Assembly: GCA_032718475.1 (NCBI GenBank)
Contig: JAUCBJ010004932.1
Span: 1-30,772, forward strand
Origin: Nemertoderma westbladi
Lineage: Eukaryota > Xenacoelomorpha > Nemertodermatida > Nemertodermatidae
Reading direction: 5' to 3'
DNA: 30,772 nt
Below are positions 10,766 through 19,092 of this stretch, one piece after another. The notes beneath the pieces are model-generated. The model was not told the DNA's origin and made no database searches. It saw only the letters and a program-made list of their open reading frames with translations. The position numbers and the translations under genes were made by a program. Every line of letters begins with the position of its first letter. The first letter of the stretch is position 1.

Positions 10766-11722
10766 TAGGGTTCAACAGAAGGCACTTTATGGGGCCGAAC
10801 CGAACCGAACCGAAGCAGGGCCAACTTCGGGCCGAACCGAACCGAATCCGAACCGAAGTTCAGAAAGTTAGCAAGTTATGGTCATAAATTCGTATTTACA
10901 TCACTATCAGACTATACTGCAGTACTGGCTGACTGGCAGTGGCAGACTGATACCTATTTCGCTATTTGGTCTGCGGACTTAGTGAGAAAGCTATGATTAA
11001 TTAAAAAAATAAGTACTACAAAGTAAAATTTACATTACTGTACATTACTGTATTATTAAGCTAATTGTGAAAACTACCCAAGTAAACCGCAAACAATTAA
11101 AAAAATACACAAAAAAATATTACACTTTCAATGGATGTTCCTGCTGGATGTTCAGTTCAGTATTAAGAAATACTGTTATGCACTTACTGTATGCATGCAC
11201 TTACTGTATGCAGTATGCACCACATTTTCACCCGTAGTAAGCCGTACAGTACTGCAGTAGTAACATAAATTTAGAAAACCTCACTAAAATTACAGGTAGT
11301 CTTTTGTAATACTATTTATATGACAGTATGAGGTAGTAGATTTAGTGTTAGTATTATGTATCAAAGTTATGATTAATTAAAAAATAGGTACCGGTACTAC
11401 AAAGTAAAATGGCAATATTTAGCCTAACCTAAACTACTGTATAATTAAGCTAATTTTGAAACTACCCAAGTAAACTGGAAACAATTAAAAAAATAATGCC
11501 ATTTAAATGGAAGTTCAGTCCAAAATTAATTAGTACAACGATGGACAGATTGATTAGTCTTACTGTCTTAGCTCAATCAGTCAATGTAATACTGTAATAC
11601 TTGGAATATTTAGCAAAGTTTGCTCCGGCCTTCTGCAGTATCAATTGCAGAAGCCGAACCGAACCGAAATTGCCAAACTTCGGCCCGAACCGAACAGAAG
11701 CCGAAGCTTCTGTTGAGCCCTA
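10766..11722. mobile_element. hAT element C nested in B (957 bp)
   Basis: The ends TAGGGTTCAACAGAAG and CTTCTGTTGAGCCCTA are inverted with one mismatch, flanked by CTACTGAC at 10758-10765 and 11723-11730. Subterminal arrays of CCGAA/TTCGG words lie at 10795-10862 and 11648-11708. The interior carries a direct duplication of about 125 bp (10986-11106 and 11363-11492). No gene is present. Confidence 0.9.
10986..11492. repeat. Direct duplication inside hAT element C
   Basis: Two copies (10986-11106 and 11363-11492) share ATGATTAATTAAAAAA, ACTACAAAGTAAAAT, TTAAGCTAATT and ACTACCCAAGTAAAC in the same order and strand, with several indels between them. The 256 bp in between hold ACTTACTGTATGCA short repeats. 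Confidence 0.75.
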
Positions 11723-12230
11723 CTACTGACTGAACTATTTATACTGAGTCTCTGCTCTACCAGCTGTAGCCTATAACAACGCAGTATGCTGTACTGGTAT
11801 AGATCATAGATTTACAGAACAGTAGGTAGGTATGGTAGGCCTACCTACAGGGCTAGCGGCTACCTGTATGTCTTATTTATGACAACCTATTACAACACAA
11901 GCCAAGCCGTTCTACAGTACCAATTTAAAGTTATTTTTTTGTTAAGTTAATTTGCAATTTCAAAACATTGAAACTATAATTTTCCGATTTTCAGACAAAA
12001 TTAGGATAAAACTTTAAATATCTCTTTGTGGTCCTATGGAATCTGAACCGGTTATTACGTTACGGTATTTTCGGTAATACGCAATTATTTTTTTCGGAAT
12101 ACAGTAACGTAACGTAATTTGGTAATTATTCCGTCTAATGTAATATCGTAACGTAAAAAGTTCAGTTTTTCAACCGTAACGTAACGTAATACCGTAACGT
12201 AACGTAACGTAAAACATCCTTGCCAATGAG

Positions 12231-13104
12231 TCACTTGCCGAATACAAAAGGTTTTATCTAAAACTAAAAATGAATCACTTTAATATATATTACTGTAATA
12301 TACACTAATAATAATATTCATTACGAAACTGCCTCTTTATAGAGCTAATAGGTAGTTGTTGTAGGAAAGATGGTCCCCATCTATGGTAATATTTTGTAAC
12401 TAATATACTGATAGTAACTGATGTAATGAAAGTGGCGGTCACAAGATCAACTAAAGGCACCCACATTTTACTGTACATCTTGTTTCAGTGCTTGTACTGT
12501 TATCATTTATTGTTTTGGTTATAAAGGGCATGCTTCTAAAACCTGCTCATCATTTCCCTTAATTTATAATTTGTTGTTGTAAGCATATATTTGTAGTTTT
12601 TAATTAGACCCACCTCGTTAAGCTACTCCTTTCACTTTTTAAGTTTGATTGTAATTTTGTAATTTATAATGGTAAACTTGATAAAAATTTAATTTCCAGT
12701 GTGCCTCTAGTGTGATATCCCCTGTGATATTAATATTACCAGTAACATTAATAATTCATAATGTAAAATATATATCCGTTATATCCCTCTACCGACCAGT
12801 ACCATTAACTATATTTTTGTTTATCTAAAACATGACTAACTATAAACTATTAAAACTATAAACTCTGACTAAATATAACTACAGTATATGATAGATCTTC
12901 GTTCATTACTCGATGCTTGACTCGCCAAATAAATCACAGTTGAGATGTGCAATGGGTCTTTGGGCCACTTGACAACTATCAAGGTTCAAAACGATAATAA
13001 TAAATAAAAATACAAAAATGTTTTAAAAATGATACCCATATCTACCACTGTTATTAATTTATTAAACTATTACAATACTGTTTCAAATGCCCATTCATGT
13101 TAAT
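12231..13104. other. Interior of hAT element A, no gene
   Basis: This AT-rich DNA lies between the right duplication of B and the right-end repeats of A. No transposase domain or long frame is seen. The motif GTTTTGGTTATAAAG and ACCTGCTCAT near 12512-12555 resembles strings at 22-58 and 25485-25535. Confidence 0.5.
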
Positions 13105-13317
13105 TGTGTGGTTGAGAACTGAATCGATTTTTAGTAATTTCAGTTTCAGTTACAGTATTCAAAATTCATAATTACAGTTTCAGTTACAGTTACAGTATTC
13201 AAAATTCGCAATTACAGTTACAGTTATAGTTACAGTATCAAAAAAACATCAAAATCATTCAGTTACAGTTGCAGTTACAGTATAATTACAGTTACAGTTC
13301 TCAACACTAGTCATGAG

Positions 13318-14311
13318 TCTATACGTGATAGCTTAATTAAGCTGTGTTGGCTTGCGGCCTATAAGGGGGCCTCCAGCAATTATTCGTACTGATCCCGCCC
13401 CTGGTTTTGTTGCGCTTAAGGAGGACCAAATCTTGGCATCACATAATCTGCACATTGAGTTAGGTCAACGTAAGAACATAAACAAAAATCCTATGGCGGA
13501 ACGAGCCATTCAGGAACTTGAAGTAGAGTTTCTCAAATCCAGCCATGGAGGGGGCCCAGTTTCTGAAACAGCCCTATCTATTGTTCTAGCCCATCTTAAT
13601 TCTCGAATACGATTTAATGGATTATCATCTCGGGAAATATTGTTTCAACGAGACCAGTTTAGTGGCTTACAAATCCCTGTCAATGACAAGTCTATTATAC
13701 TACAACAACATAGTGCAAGGTCATACAATCATTCATTGAGCTCAAAATCCAAAGCTCCCCATCCTTCTGCTCTGTTATACCCTGAGGAAAGTATCAAGAT
13801 TGGTGACTTAGTATATTTATATTCTGATAATTCCAAGCATCAGAACCGTTGTCGATATCTTGTTACTGCTGTGGTAGGAGACTGGTGTAATGTTCGGAAA
13901 TTCATTGGCCACCAACTACGTGCCTTTTCATACCGCATCCGACTGTCAAACTGTTATAGGGTTCCCGCAAATACTACCATTTATAACAGTTATCCTACTA
14001 TCCAGAGCGACTCATCTGATGATGATATTGGTTTGCCAACTCATGATATTGGTTTGCCAACTCATGATATTGGTTTGCCAACTCAAGTTGGCCCCATTGA
14101 TGTCGATGTTATGGATGTAGCAGATGACCCTATTCCAGTTGCTGTACCTCGTACTCGTGACTCTGTGATCCCTCCACCATTAGAAGACCATGATGAACCT
14201 CATCCTTATGCAACCATACCTGCATCCCATAGTGAACAGGGTTCTGCGAGACTCCGTCGATCAATGCGTACCCGCAAGCCTCCCAATTATTATGGCTTTG
14301 AGGAACAATAA
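13318..14311 (+). pseudogene. Gypsy-like pol: integrase core and C-terminus
   Basis: This continues the integrase after hAT element A. The frame entering at 13318 shifts by one about 30 bases in; the main frame runs from 13352 to a TAA at 14309-14311. The catalytic Asp lies in IIRTDPAPG and the Glu in PMAERAIQ, with exactly 35 residues between, the D,D(35)E spacing. KIGDLVYLYSD to SNCYRVP resembles the GPY/F-like module after Gypsy integrases. A 7-residue unit DIGLPTH occurs three times (14024-14086), and the end is RRSMRTRKPPNYYG, a basic tail common in this class. Only the shift near 13350 breaks it. Confidence 0.85.
14024..14086 (+). repeat. Three 21-bp units coding DIGLPTH
   Basis: GATATTGGTTTGCCAACTCA recurs three times in frame within the integrase tail. 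The copies are nearly identical, so the expansion is recent relative to the element. Confidence 0.9.
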
Positions 14312-14480
14312 ATATTATTTTCTCATCTATATACAGGACTGTACTCCATGTCATATAATTTTTGATCCTCTATGAACAATTCTGTTAAACATTTTGTTAT
14401 AGAACAACATATTAGTCTCGTCTAGGATAGTGAACTGTTCTATCATATTATTTGCAATAGTCATTATTATTATTTCCACT

Positions 14481-14647
14481 GAAGGAAAGAAAAAAAATGA
14501 TTGCGCCAGTAGTGGTTACAGTACTGTCGTTGTGTCATTGTACTGATAGCTAGTACGCCCCTTTATTATTCACCTTTACCTGTTACTGTGTTACCGGTAC
14601 CTCTGTACCTATGATTACCTGTACTGCTGTATGCATTATACATATCA
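14481..14647 (+). other. Polypurine tract and possible 3' LTR of the Gypsy element
   Basis: A pure purine run at 14481-14497 is followed at once by TG, the usual LTR start. A short LTR could run from 14498 to the CA at 14646-14647, after which LINE similarity resumes within about 35 bp. No second copy exists in the window to confirm it. Confidence 0.4.
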
Positions 14648-14679
14648 GATGTCTGACGTCCTTACCTTTTACCTATTCA

Positions 14680-14896
14680 TTATTGGCGCTGTTTAAAATT
14701 TACGCACGACCCGTTTTAGAACATAATTCACCTATTTGGTGTCCATACTTAGATAGGGATATAAATATTATAGAACAGGTCCAACGAGACTTTACAAGAT
14801 ACCTGCCTGGTCTAGAAGGTTTAAGCTATGCAGATCGCTTAAATCGTCTCAACACCCGATCCTTAGAGGAACGTCGTATTTTCATTGATCTGATGG
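14680..14896 (+). pseudogene. LINE reverse transcriptase remnant (part 2, after Gypsy insertion)
   Basis: The frame reads LLALFKIYARPVLEHNSPIW, then INIIEQVQRDFTRYLPGLEG, LSYADRLNRLN and SLEERRIFIDLMEI. This is the thumb and connection part of the same LINE class as 7862-8164 and directly follows it in the family order. It ends sharply at about 14896, where DNA starting AGGGTGGTCCTTATTTCAA takes over, so another insertion or deletion lies there. The reading frame itself is undamaged over this segment. Confidence 0.82.
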
Positions 14897-15130
14897 AGAT
14901 TAGGGTGGTCCTTATTTCAATGTAAAATTTAAAAGTTGTGGAAATTCTCCTCTGACCCCCCCAAATCCTTTCTTCTGATAAAAAAACACCTTGAGTAAAA
15001 TTTGAGCACAAATGATATATATTTGGAGGTAGCTCAAACACCCTGAAGTTGAGCGTATGGACACCATTCGATCGCGCGCACAGAATATAATGGAGTTTGC
15101 TGATATGAAGGCTTCTATTTGTTGTACATA
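14897..15130. other. Unassigned segment between LINE and the TA-flanked element
   Basis: It begins AGGGTGGTCCTTATTTCAA at the point where LINE similarity stops, which looks like an element end, but no matching inverted end was found nearby. No gene is supported. Confidence 0.4.
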
Positions 15131-15156
15131 CAGTCCCGCTCTCAAAAAGCATTCCT

Positions 15157-15209
15157 TTGATCAAACATTGATCAAACTTTGATCAAACATTGATCAAAGT
15201 TTGATCAAA
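15157..15209. promoter_or_regulatory. Five TTGATCAAA boxes at 11-bp spacing (left end)
   Basis: The palindromic box starts at 15157, 15168, 15179, 15190 and 15201, exactly 11 bp apart, and is mirrored at the right end (18221-18273). An array in helical phase inside a terminal repeat suggests binding sites for a transposase or host factor. This is inference from spacing only. Confidence 0.6.
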
Positions 15210-15310
15210 TATTGAAATGAACCAGGCTTATAAATCCTGCCATTGAGTTCTACCAAAGGCGCTGCACTTCAAAGTCTAGATTCCCACTGAGCCGTGTGTC
15301 AATCAAGCAG

Positions 15311-15352
15311 CCCTCTCTCTCTCTCTCTCTCTCTCGCTCTCCCTGTGTGTGT
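15311..15352. repeat. CT and GT microsatellite
   Basis: A run of CT dinucleotides broken by one CGCTC is followed by a short GT run. Confidence 0.9.
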
Positions 15353-15415
15353 AATGCTCCATGTGCTCTGTAGGATGTCTGCAGAGCACACAGGACACCA
15401 CGTCCATATCATACC

Positions 15416-15550
15416 ATTATTATAGGAAGGGATCTAGGGGTCTTAACCTCCTACAGTTGCCTACAATTGCGCCAATAAAATATAAGTTATTTTCGGTAAA
15501 ATAAACTTATCATTCGAGGTTAAGACCCCTAGATCCCTTCCTATAATAAT
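15416..15550. repeat. Perfect 35-bp inverted repeat, hairpin element
   Basis: Bases 15416-15450 (starting ATTATTATAGGAAGGGATCT) are exactly complementary to 15516-15550, with a 65-bp loop. No mismatch was found. It could be a very small MITE or the source of a hairpin RNA. No clear target duplication was found. Confidence 0.9.
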
Positions 15551-15665
15551 TGTATAATAACAAACACCTCGAAAAATACAGCTTGCCAACACATTGTTAC
15601 TATCAATAATATCATACCATAGGTTTGTAAGCTGTAGCCGTTATTTAAACCAGTTAAAGCCTAGG

Positions 15666-15841
15666 TTATAATAATTTACAGCGATTATCAGAAAATAACA
15701 GCCGCAATTGAATCTCCACTTGGCGGTGTGGTGGTAATGAAAGCAAGGGCGGGTATGGGCTGTGTGGAGTTTAATTCTGAGTTACGCAATGTGTTGGGTG
15801 GATGGCTACAATACATTAGAATAGGGGGGGGGGGGGGGGGG
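15666..15841. repeat. Dispersed repeat R1, first copy, ending in poly-G
   Basis: About 175 bp match 17081-17264 in the same orientation, including GATTATCAGAAAATAACAGC and GAGTTTAATTCTGAGTTACG. Both copies end in a long G run (18 G at 15824-15841). Confidence 0.88.
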
Positions 15842-15924
15842 CAACTAAGCGTACCGAGGGGGAGGCCATGTGAAAGCATACTATGAGCACCGCTATGATT
15901 TTAGAAGGGCTTGATCTTTTTGCG

Positions 15925-16000
15925 TAAGTAAATAATACCTAAGGAAATGTAAGGAATTTTATTAGAAATACGTTAGGACTTCTTACTGTGCACACCTACG
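15925..16000. repeat. Dispersed repeat R2, first copy
   Basis: This matches 16744-16818 in the same orientation, sharing ACCTAAGGAAATGTAAGGAA and TTCTTACTGTGCACACCTAC. The two copies bracket the minisatellite. Confidence 0.85.
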
Positions 16001-16311
16001 TTAGTGCCCGCACCCCGTACTGAATTTTGAAGTTATTATAAGGTAATCGACATGCGACATCGACAACGGCCTCATCCATTAACATACACTAATTTAATTA
16101 ATTCCCTAATTTCCCTAACGTACGTGCATACTAACGTCCCAAGACCACATTTTCCTTAGAAAATTTGACAACAATATTCAATGAATTAATTTAAAATTGT
16201 CGATCTAAAACAATAATTTATTGTTTAAATTATTATAATTAGAGACAGTTAGGGCTTCTTGCTGCCAAAATTGGGTTAGAAGAGAATGTGTTCGGACGTA
16301 GACGCTGTGCA

Positions 16312-16699
16312 GACAGAGGTGCCGACACAGGTTCCGACAGAGGTGCCGACACAGGTGCCGACGGAGGTGCCGACACAGGTGCCGACAGAGGTGCCGACAC
16401 AGGTGCCGACATAGGTTCCGACATAGGTGCCGACACAGGTGCAGATACAGGTGCCGACACAGGTGCCGACATAGGTGCCGACAGAGGTGCCGACACAGGT
16501 GCTGACATAGGTGCCGACACAGGTGCCGACATAGGTGCCGATACAGGTGCCGACATAGGTGCAGACACAGGTGCCGACATAGGTGCCGATACAGGTGCCG
16601 ACATAGGTGCCGACACAGGTACCGACATAGGTGCCGACACAGGTGCAGACACAGGTGCCGACACAGGTGCCGACACAGGTGCCGACATAGGTGCCGAAA
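16312..16699. repeat. 12-bp minisatellite, about 32 units
   Basis: The unit GGTGCCGACACA recurs with exact 12-bp period and no length slip over 388 bp. The last codon-sized position varies among ACA, ATA and AGA. Because 12 is a multiple of three, both strands stay open: the plus strand reads (GADT/GADI) in a 150-codon frame (16288-16740) and the minus strand (SAPV/SAPM) in a 149-codon frame (16239-16688). I do not call either a gene: no conserved flanking domain exists and the open frames follow from the repeat. Confidence 0.92.
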
Positions 16700-16743
16700 C
16701 TTTACTAAAGTCTTCCCAAGAAATTAGAATAAGTAAGTGAATA

Positions 16744-16818
16744 AGTAAGTGAATACCTAAGGAAATGTAAGGAACTTTATTAGAAAGACGTTAGGACTTC
16801 TTACTGTGCACACCTACG
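16744..16818. repeat. Dispersed repeat R2, second copy
   Basis: Second copy of the 75-bp repeat at 15925-16000, with a few substitutions and a short indel near its start. Confidence 0.85.
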
Positions 16819-17008
16819 AATTTGATAGTATTATCTGTCTTCGTTCAATCCAATATTCCACGAAAAAATCAGTCAGCTATAATCACAACCGCTGTCGGGC
16901 AGACTTAATATTGATACTGGCTTTCTAGTGAATAATTTAATAATATTCCAGAGGCTGTATTTCAGAACGTGCCCGGAGTTGTTAGTGGGTCCTATTACAA
17001 GACTCAGC

Positions 17009-17062
17009 CTGGTACTGGTACACTACCACAACACTCTGGTACTGGTACACTACCACAACACT
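17009..17062. repeat. Two perfect 27-bp units
   Basis: Units at 17009-17035 and 17036-17062 (start CTGGTACTGGTACACTACCA) are identical head-to-tail copies. Confidence 0.95.
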
Positions 17063-17080
17063 GTGTTGTCAATCTTATGA

Positions 17081-17264
17081 TTATAATAATTCACAACGAT
17101 TATCAGAAAATAACAGCCACAATTGAATCTCCACTTGGCGATGTGGCGTTATGAAAGCAATGGCAGGTATGGGCTGTGCTGTGTGGAGTTTAATTCTGAG
17201 TTACGCAATGGGTTGGGTGGATGGCTACAACACATTATAATGGGGGGGGGGGGGGGGGGGGGGG
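17081..17264. repeat. Dispersed repeat R1, second copy, ending in 23 G
   Basis: Second copy of 15666-15841. It differs by scattered substitutions and a short insertion (CTGTG near 17178) and ends in a G run at 17242-17264. Confidence 0.88.
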
Positions 17265-18220
17265 TGTGCAGGTCCGCAGCTTGTACAATGATATAGTAAT
17301 AGTCCATAACAAGAGGGTATGGGATCACTGGGGTTATATTGATGCCTTGTCTTACAGCAAAAGTGAGCAAAAGTGTGGTCGGCCGGATGGTTAAAACCCT
17401 CCATTAATTAAAAATTAATGAGCAGAACTTAATAAGTATTACTAACCCAATTTGATTTTTAATATTTAAAAAATTATAATTACAATACGTTAAACTGAAT
17501 TAAAAAATACGTAACTAATGATGTACATAACATGTTTACTTTAAAACAAATTAGGTTTTCAATAAAATTACCTTATCAGAGTATTAAAATTAAATTACGT
17601 ACATTTTTAGAAGGTATTTTAGGGGGTGGGCTGGCGCTGGTGCTTGGATTTATTTATTTCTTTATTTACATTTATTAGTATAATTAGAGACAGGGGCAGG
17701 AAGGAAGCTTGTCGAATTTACACAATTACTGTATAAGCAAATGCAACGCAACGGCAGCCATCGCGCTGCTACGTCAATGGAGGTCTTTGGCCTTGATTCT
17801 GATTTAAGGAACATTGAAACTAATTTCTAATATAACAATCATTTAAAAATATTCCAAATGCTGTTTTTCTGAACTAGTTGTAGTGTAATAATAGGCCCTG
17901 CCCTACAAGAACAAGACCAACAACACTGCCATGTAAATCCAATCGCTGTCCATCCACAAAGTCAAGCAAGCTCCATCCACCGCCCTGTCAATCACATCGC
18001 GGCTTGGCCATTAACAAAAGCCAGTTCTCGGCGGGAGTCTGAGTTCAAAGGCATGCCGCAGAAGAGCGATGTAAACTGTTACCTTGAAATCATTTCAATG
18101 TCATTTCAATATGAGACAGAAAGTCTGGAATTTGGGTCCTTCGATTTCAAGGTCATTTCAATATGGCATCAATGTCATTTCAATGTCAATGCTACTTTCA
18201 ATGATATTCTATGGACACAT
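17265..18220. other. Interior of the TA-flanked element, no gene
   Basis: Mostly AT-rich DNA. A short stretch near 18085-18200 repeats TCATTTCAATGTCATTTCAA-like words. Nothing resembles a transposase. Confidence 0.5.
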
Positions 18221-18324
18221 TTTGATCAAACTTTGATCAATGTTTGATCAAAGTTTGATCAATGTTTGATCAAAGGAATGCTTTTTGAGAGCGGGACTGT
18301 AGTTAATTTTAGGCTTATTTGACC

Positions 18325-18480
18325 CGCAATCATCGATTTAGTGGGTGTAGATACCTTCAAAACAAGTGCTAAGCTAGTAGTTCTTGAAATATCACACAAA
18401 AGGTTAAGCCCGGCAGAACTCATCAATCGATCATTCAATTGATTACGCCAAGGACATATTGAAATATTGGCATTAACATT
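18325..18480. repeat. Diverged relative of the 4120-5767 foldback element
   Basis: GATTTAGTGGGTGTAGATAC and CCTTCAAAACAAG, followed by TAGTTCTTGAAATATC, parallel bases 4545-4610 of the hAT foldback element in the same order. It directly follows the TA-flanked element. No ends are recognisable, so this is a fragment. Confidence 0.6.
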
Positions 18481-18590
18481 TTGTAGGTCTACCTCCTGCA
18501 TCTTATTTCAGTTAAAGAATTACTATTAAATAGCATCCCAGATCTGTATGCATGAGAATTACCCTAATTCTACTGCTAGCTTTCCATAAT

Positions 18591-18604
18591 GTCACCATGG
18601 CAAC
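18591..18604. promoter_or_regulatory. RFX X-box-like palindrome
   Basis: GTCACCATGGCAAC fits the RFX X-box form GTYRCC-2N-RGYAAC. It lies 489 bp upstream of the ATG at 19093. Such 14-bp matches arise by chance at low rate, and no expression evidence is available. Confidence 0.3.
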
Positions 18605-19092
18605 AACCACGCTAGAATTAGAAGTGAGTTAAAAGAACAATAAAGGCTTACCCCATTGAATAGCATAAGAAATAAATAGCACACTGCTAGTATCCAAGGA
18701 TACCCAATAATAACGTGGCATTCTGGAAGGCACTTGACTAACGGACAAATGGCCCGAATGTGTTCGGTTTGTGACAGTTGTGTGGAATTTGTGCGTTTAT
18801 AGGTGAATGTTACTACTAAAGTGTGTTTACAGTAGCGAGTCGCAATTGTGAAAGTAGCCCTAACTCTGCAGTAAGAACCTGAAGTAAATCTTAGCCCTTG
18901 GGACGGACAGTGGAGTGGCTCGCGCTGGTTGTTATTGTCGTGGTGCAGCTACTATGTTGGCGATAGGCACAGCGGCGACAGTACATCAGCGGTGAGGATC
19001 TTGCGCTGTCAGGGGGCCGTGAGGGGTAGGCAGCGACGCCCGCTAGCCTAATTATAAACTCATTATAATATTGATAAACTCATATAGCAGCT
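18605..19092. other. Upstream region of the unknown coding block
   Basis: No gene is seen. GC and CG dinucleotides rise from about 18900 onward (CGGACAGTGG, GGCTCGCGCTGG, AGCGGCGACAG), continuing into the coding block. It may be a 5' untranslated or LTR-like leader. No tRNA-primed binding site was recognised. Confidence 0.4.

Larger units (their letters stand above)
10348..12222. mobile_element. hAT element B nested in A (1875 bp, includes C)
   Basis: The ends are CAAGGATGT and ACATCCTTG, with 8-bp duplications CCAATGAG at 10340-10347 and 12223-12230. Next to each end lie repeated ACGTTACG / CGTAACGT words (10357-10500 and 12055-12212) in inverted arrangement. No gene is present. Without C the element would be about 910 bp. 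Confidence 0.9.
10041..13309. mobile_element. hAT element A (3269 bp, includes nested B and C)
   Basis: TAGTGTTGAGAACTG at the left end and CAGTTCTCAACACTA at the right end form the terminal inverted repeat. The 8-bp duplication GTCATGAG is at 10033-10040 and 13310-13317. Subterminal DNA is packed with CAGTTA/CAGTTT hexamers (10074-10255 and 13137-13297). About 60 bp from the left end (GTTGAGAACTGAATC onward) reappear directly near 13111, 200 bp from the right end. No transposase is encoded. Removing the element and one duplication leaves the pol frame continuous across the site. Confidence 0.92.
8165..14647 (+). mobile_element. 5'-truncated Ty3/Gypsy-like LTR retrotransposon
   Basis: The element keeps the 3' half of pol (reverse transcriptase, RNase H, integrase), a polypurine tract and possibly a short 3' LTR. 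Gag, protease and the 5' LTR are absent; the left edge lies in the reverse transcriptase N-terminus. Domain order RT-RNaseH-integrase is that of Ty3/Gypsy. It interrupts a LINE fragment and is itself interrupted by a nest of hAT elements (10041-13309). The right boundary (14647) is an estimate. Confidence 0.75.
15131..18299. mobile_element. Tc1/mariner-like non-autonomous element (3169 bp)
   Basis: CAGTCCCGCTCTC at 15131 is matched in inverted orientation up to 18299. The terminal repeats are about 79 bp (15131-15209 and 18221-18299) and appear identical. TA dinucleotides at 15129-15130 and 18300-18301 fit a TA target duplication, typical of Tc1/mariner elements. Each end carries five TTGATCAAA boxes. 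The interior holds a minisatellite, a hairpin and dispersed direct repeats but no transposase. A TA duplication is weak evidence by itself; the length and identity of the ends are the main support. Confidence 0.8.

Noticed and set aside
16288-16740. 150-codon plus-strand frame of GADT repeats as a gene
   Set aside because: A 12-bp tandem repeat keeps frames open automatically; the opposite strand is equally open and no flanking domain exists.
14897-18480. A larger element from AGGGTGGTCC (14897) to the foldback-like fragment at 18325-18480
   Set aside because: No inverse of the left string was found on the right side, so the ends cannot be paired.
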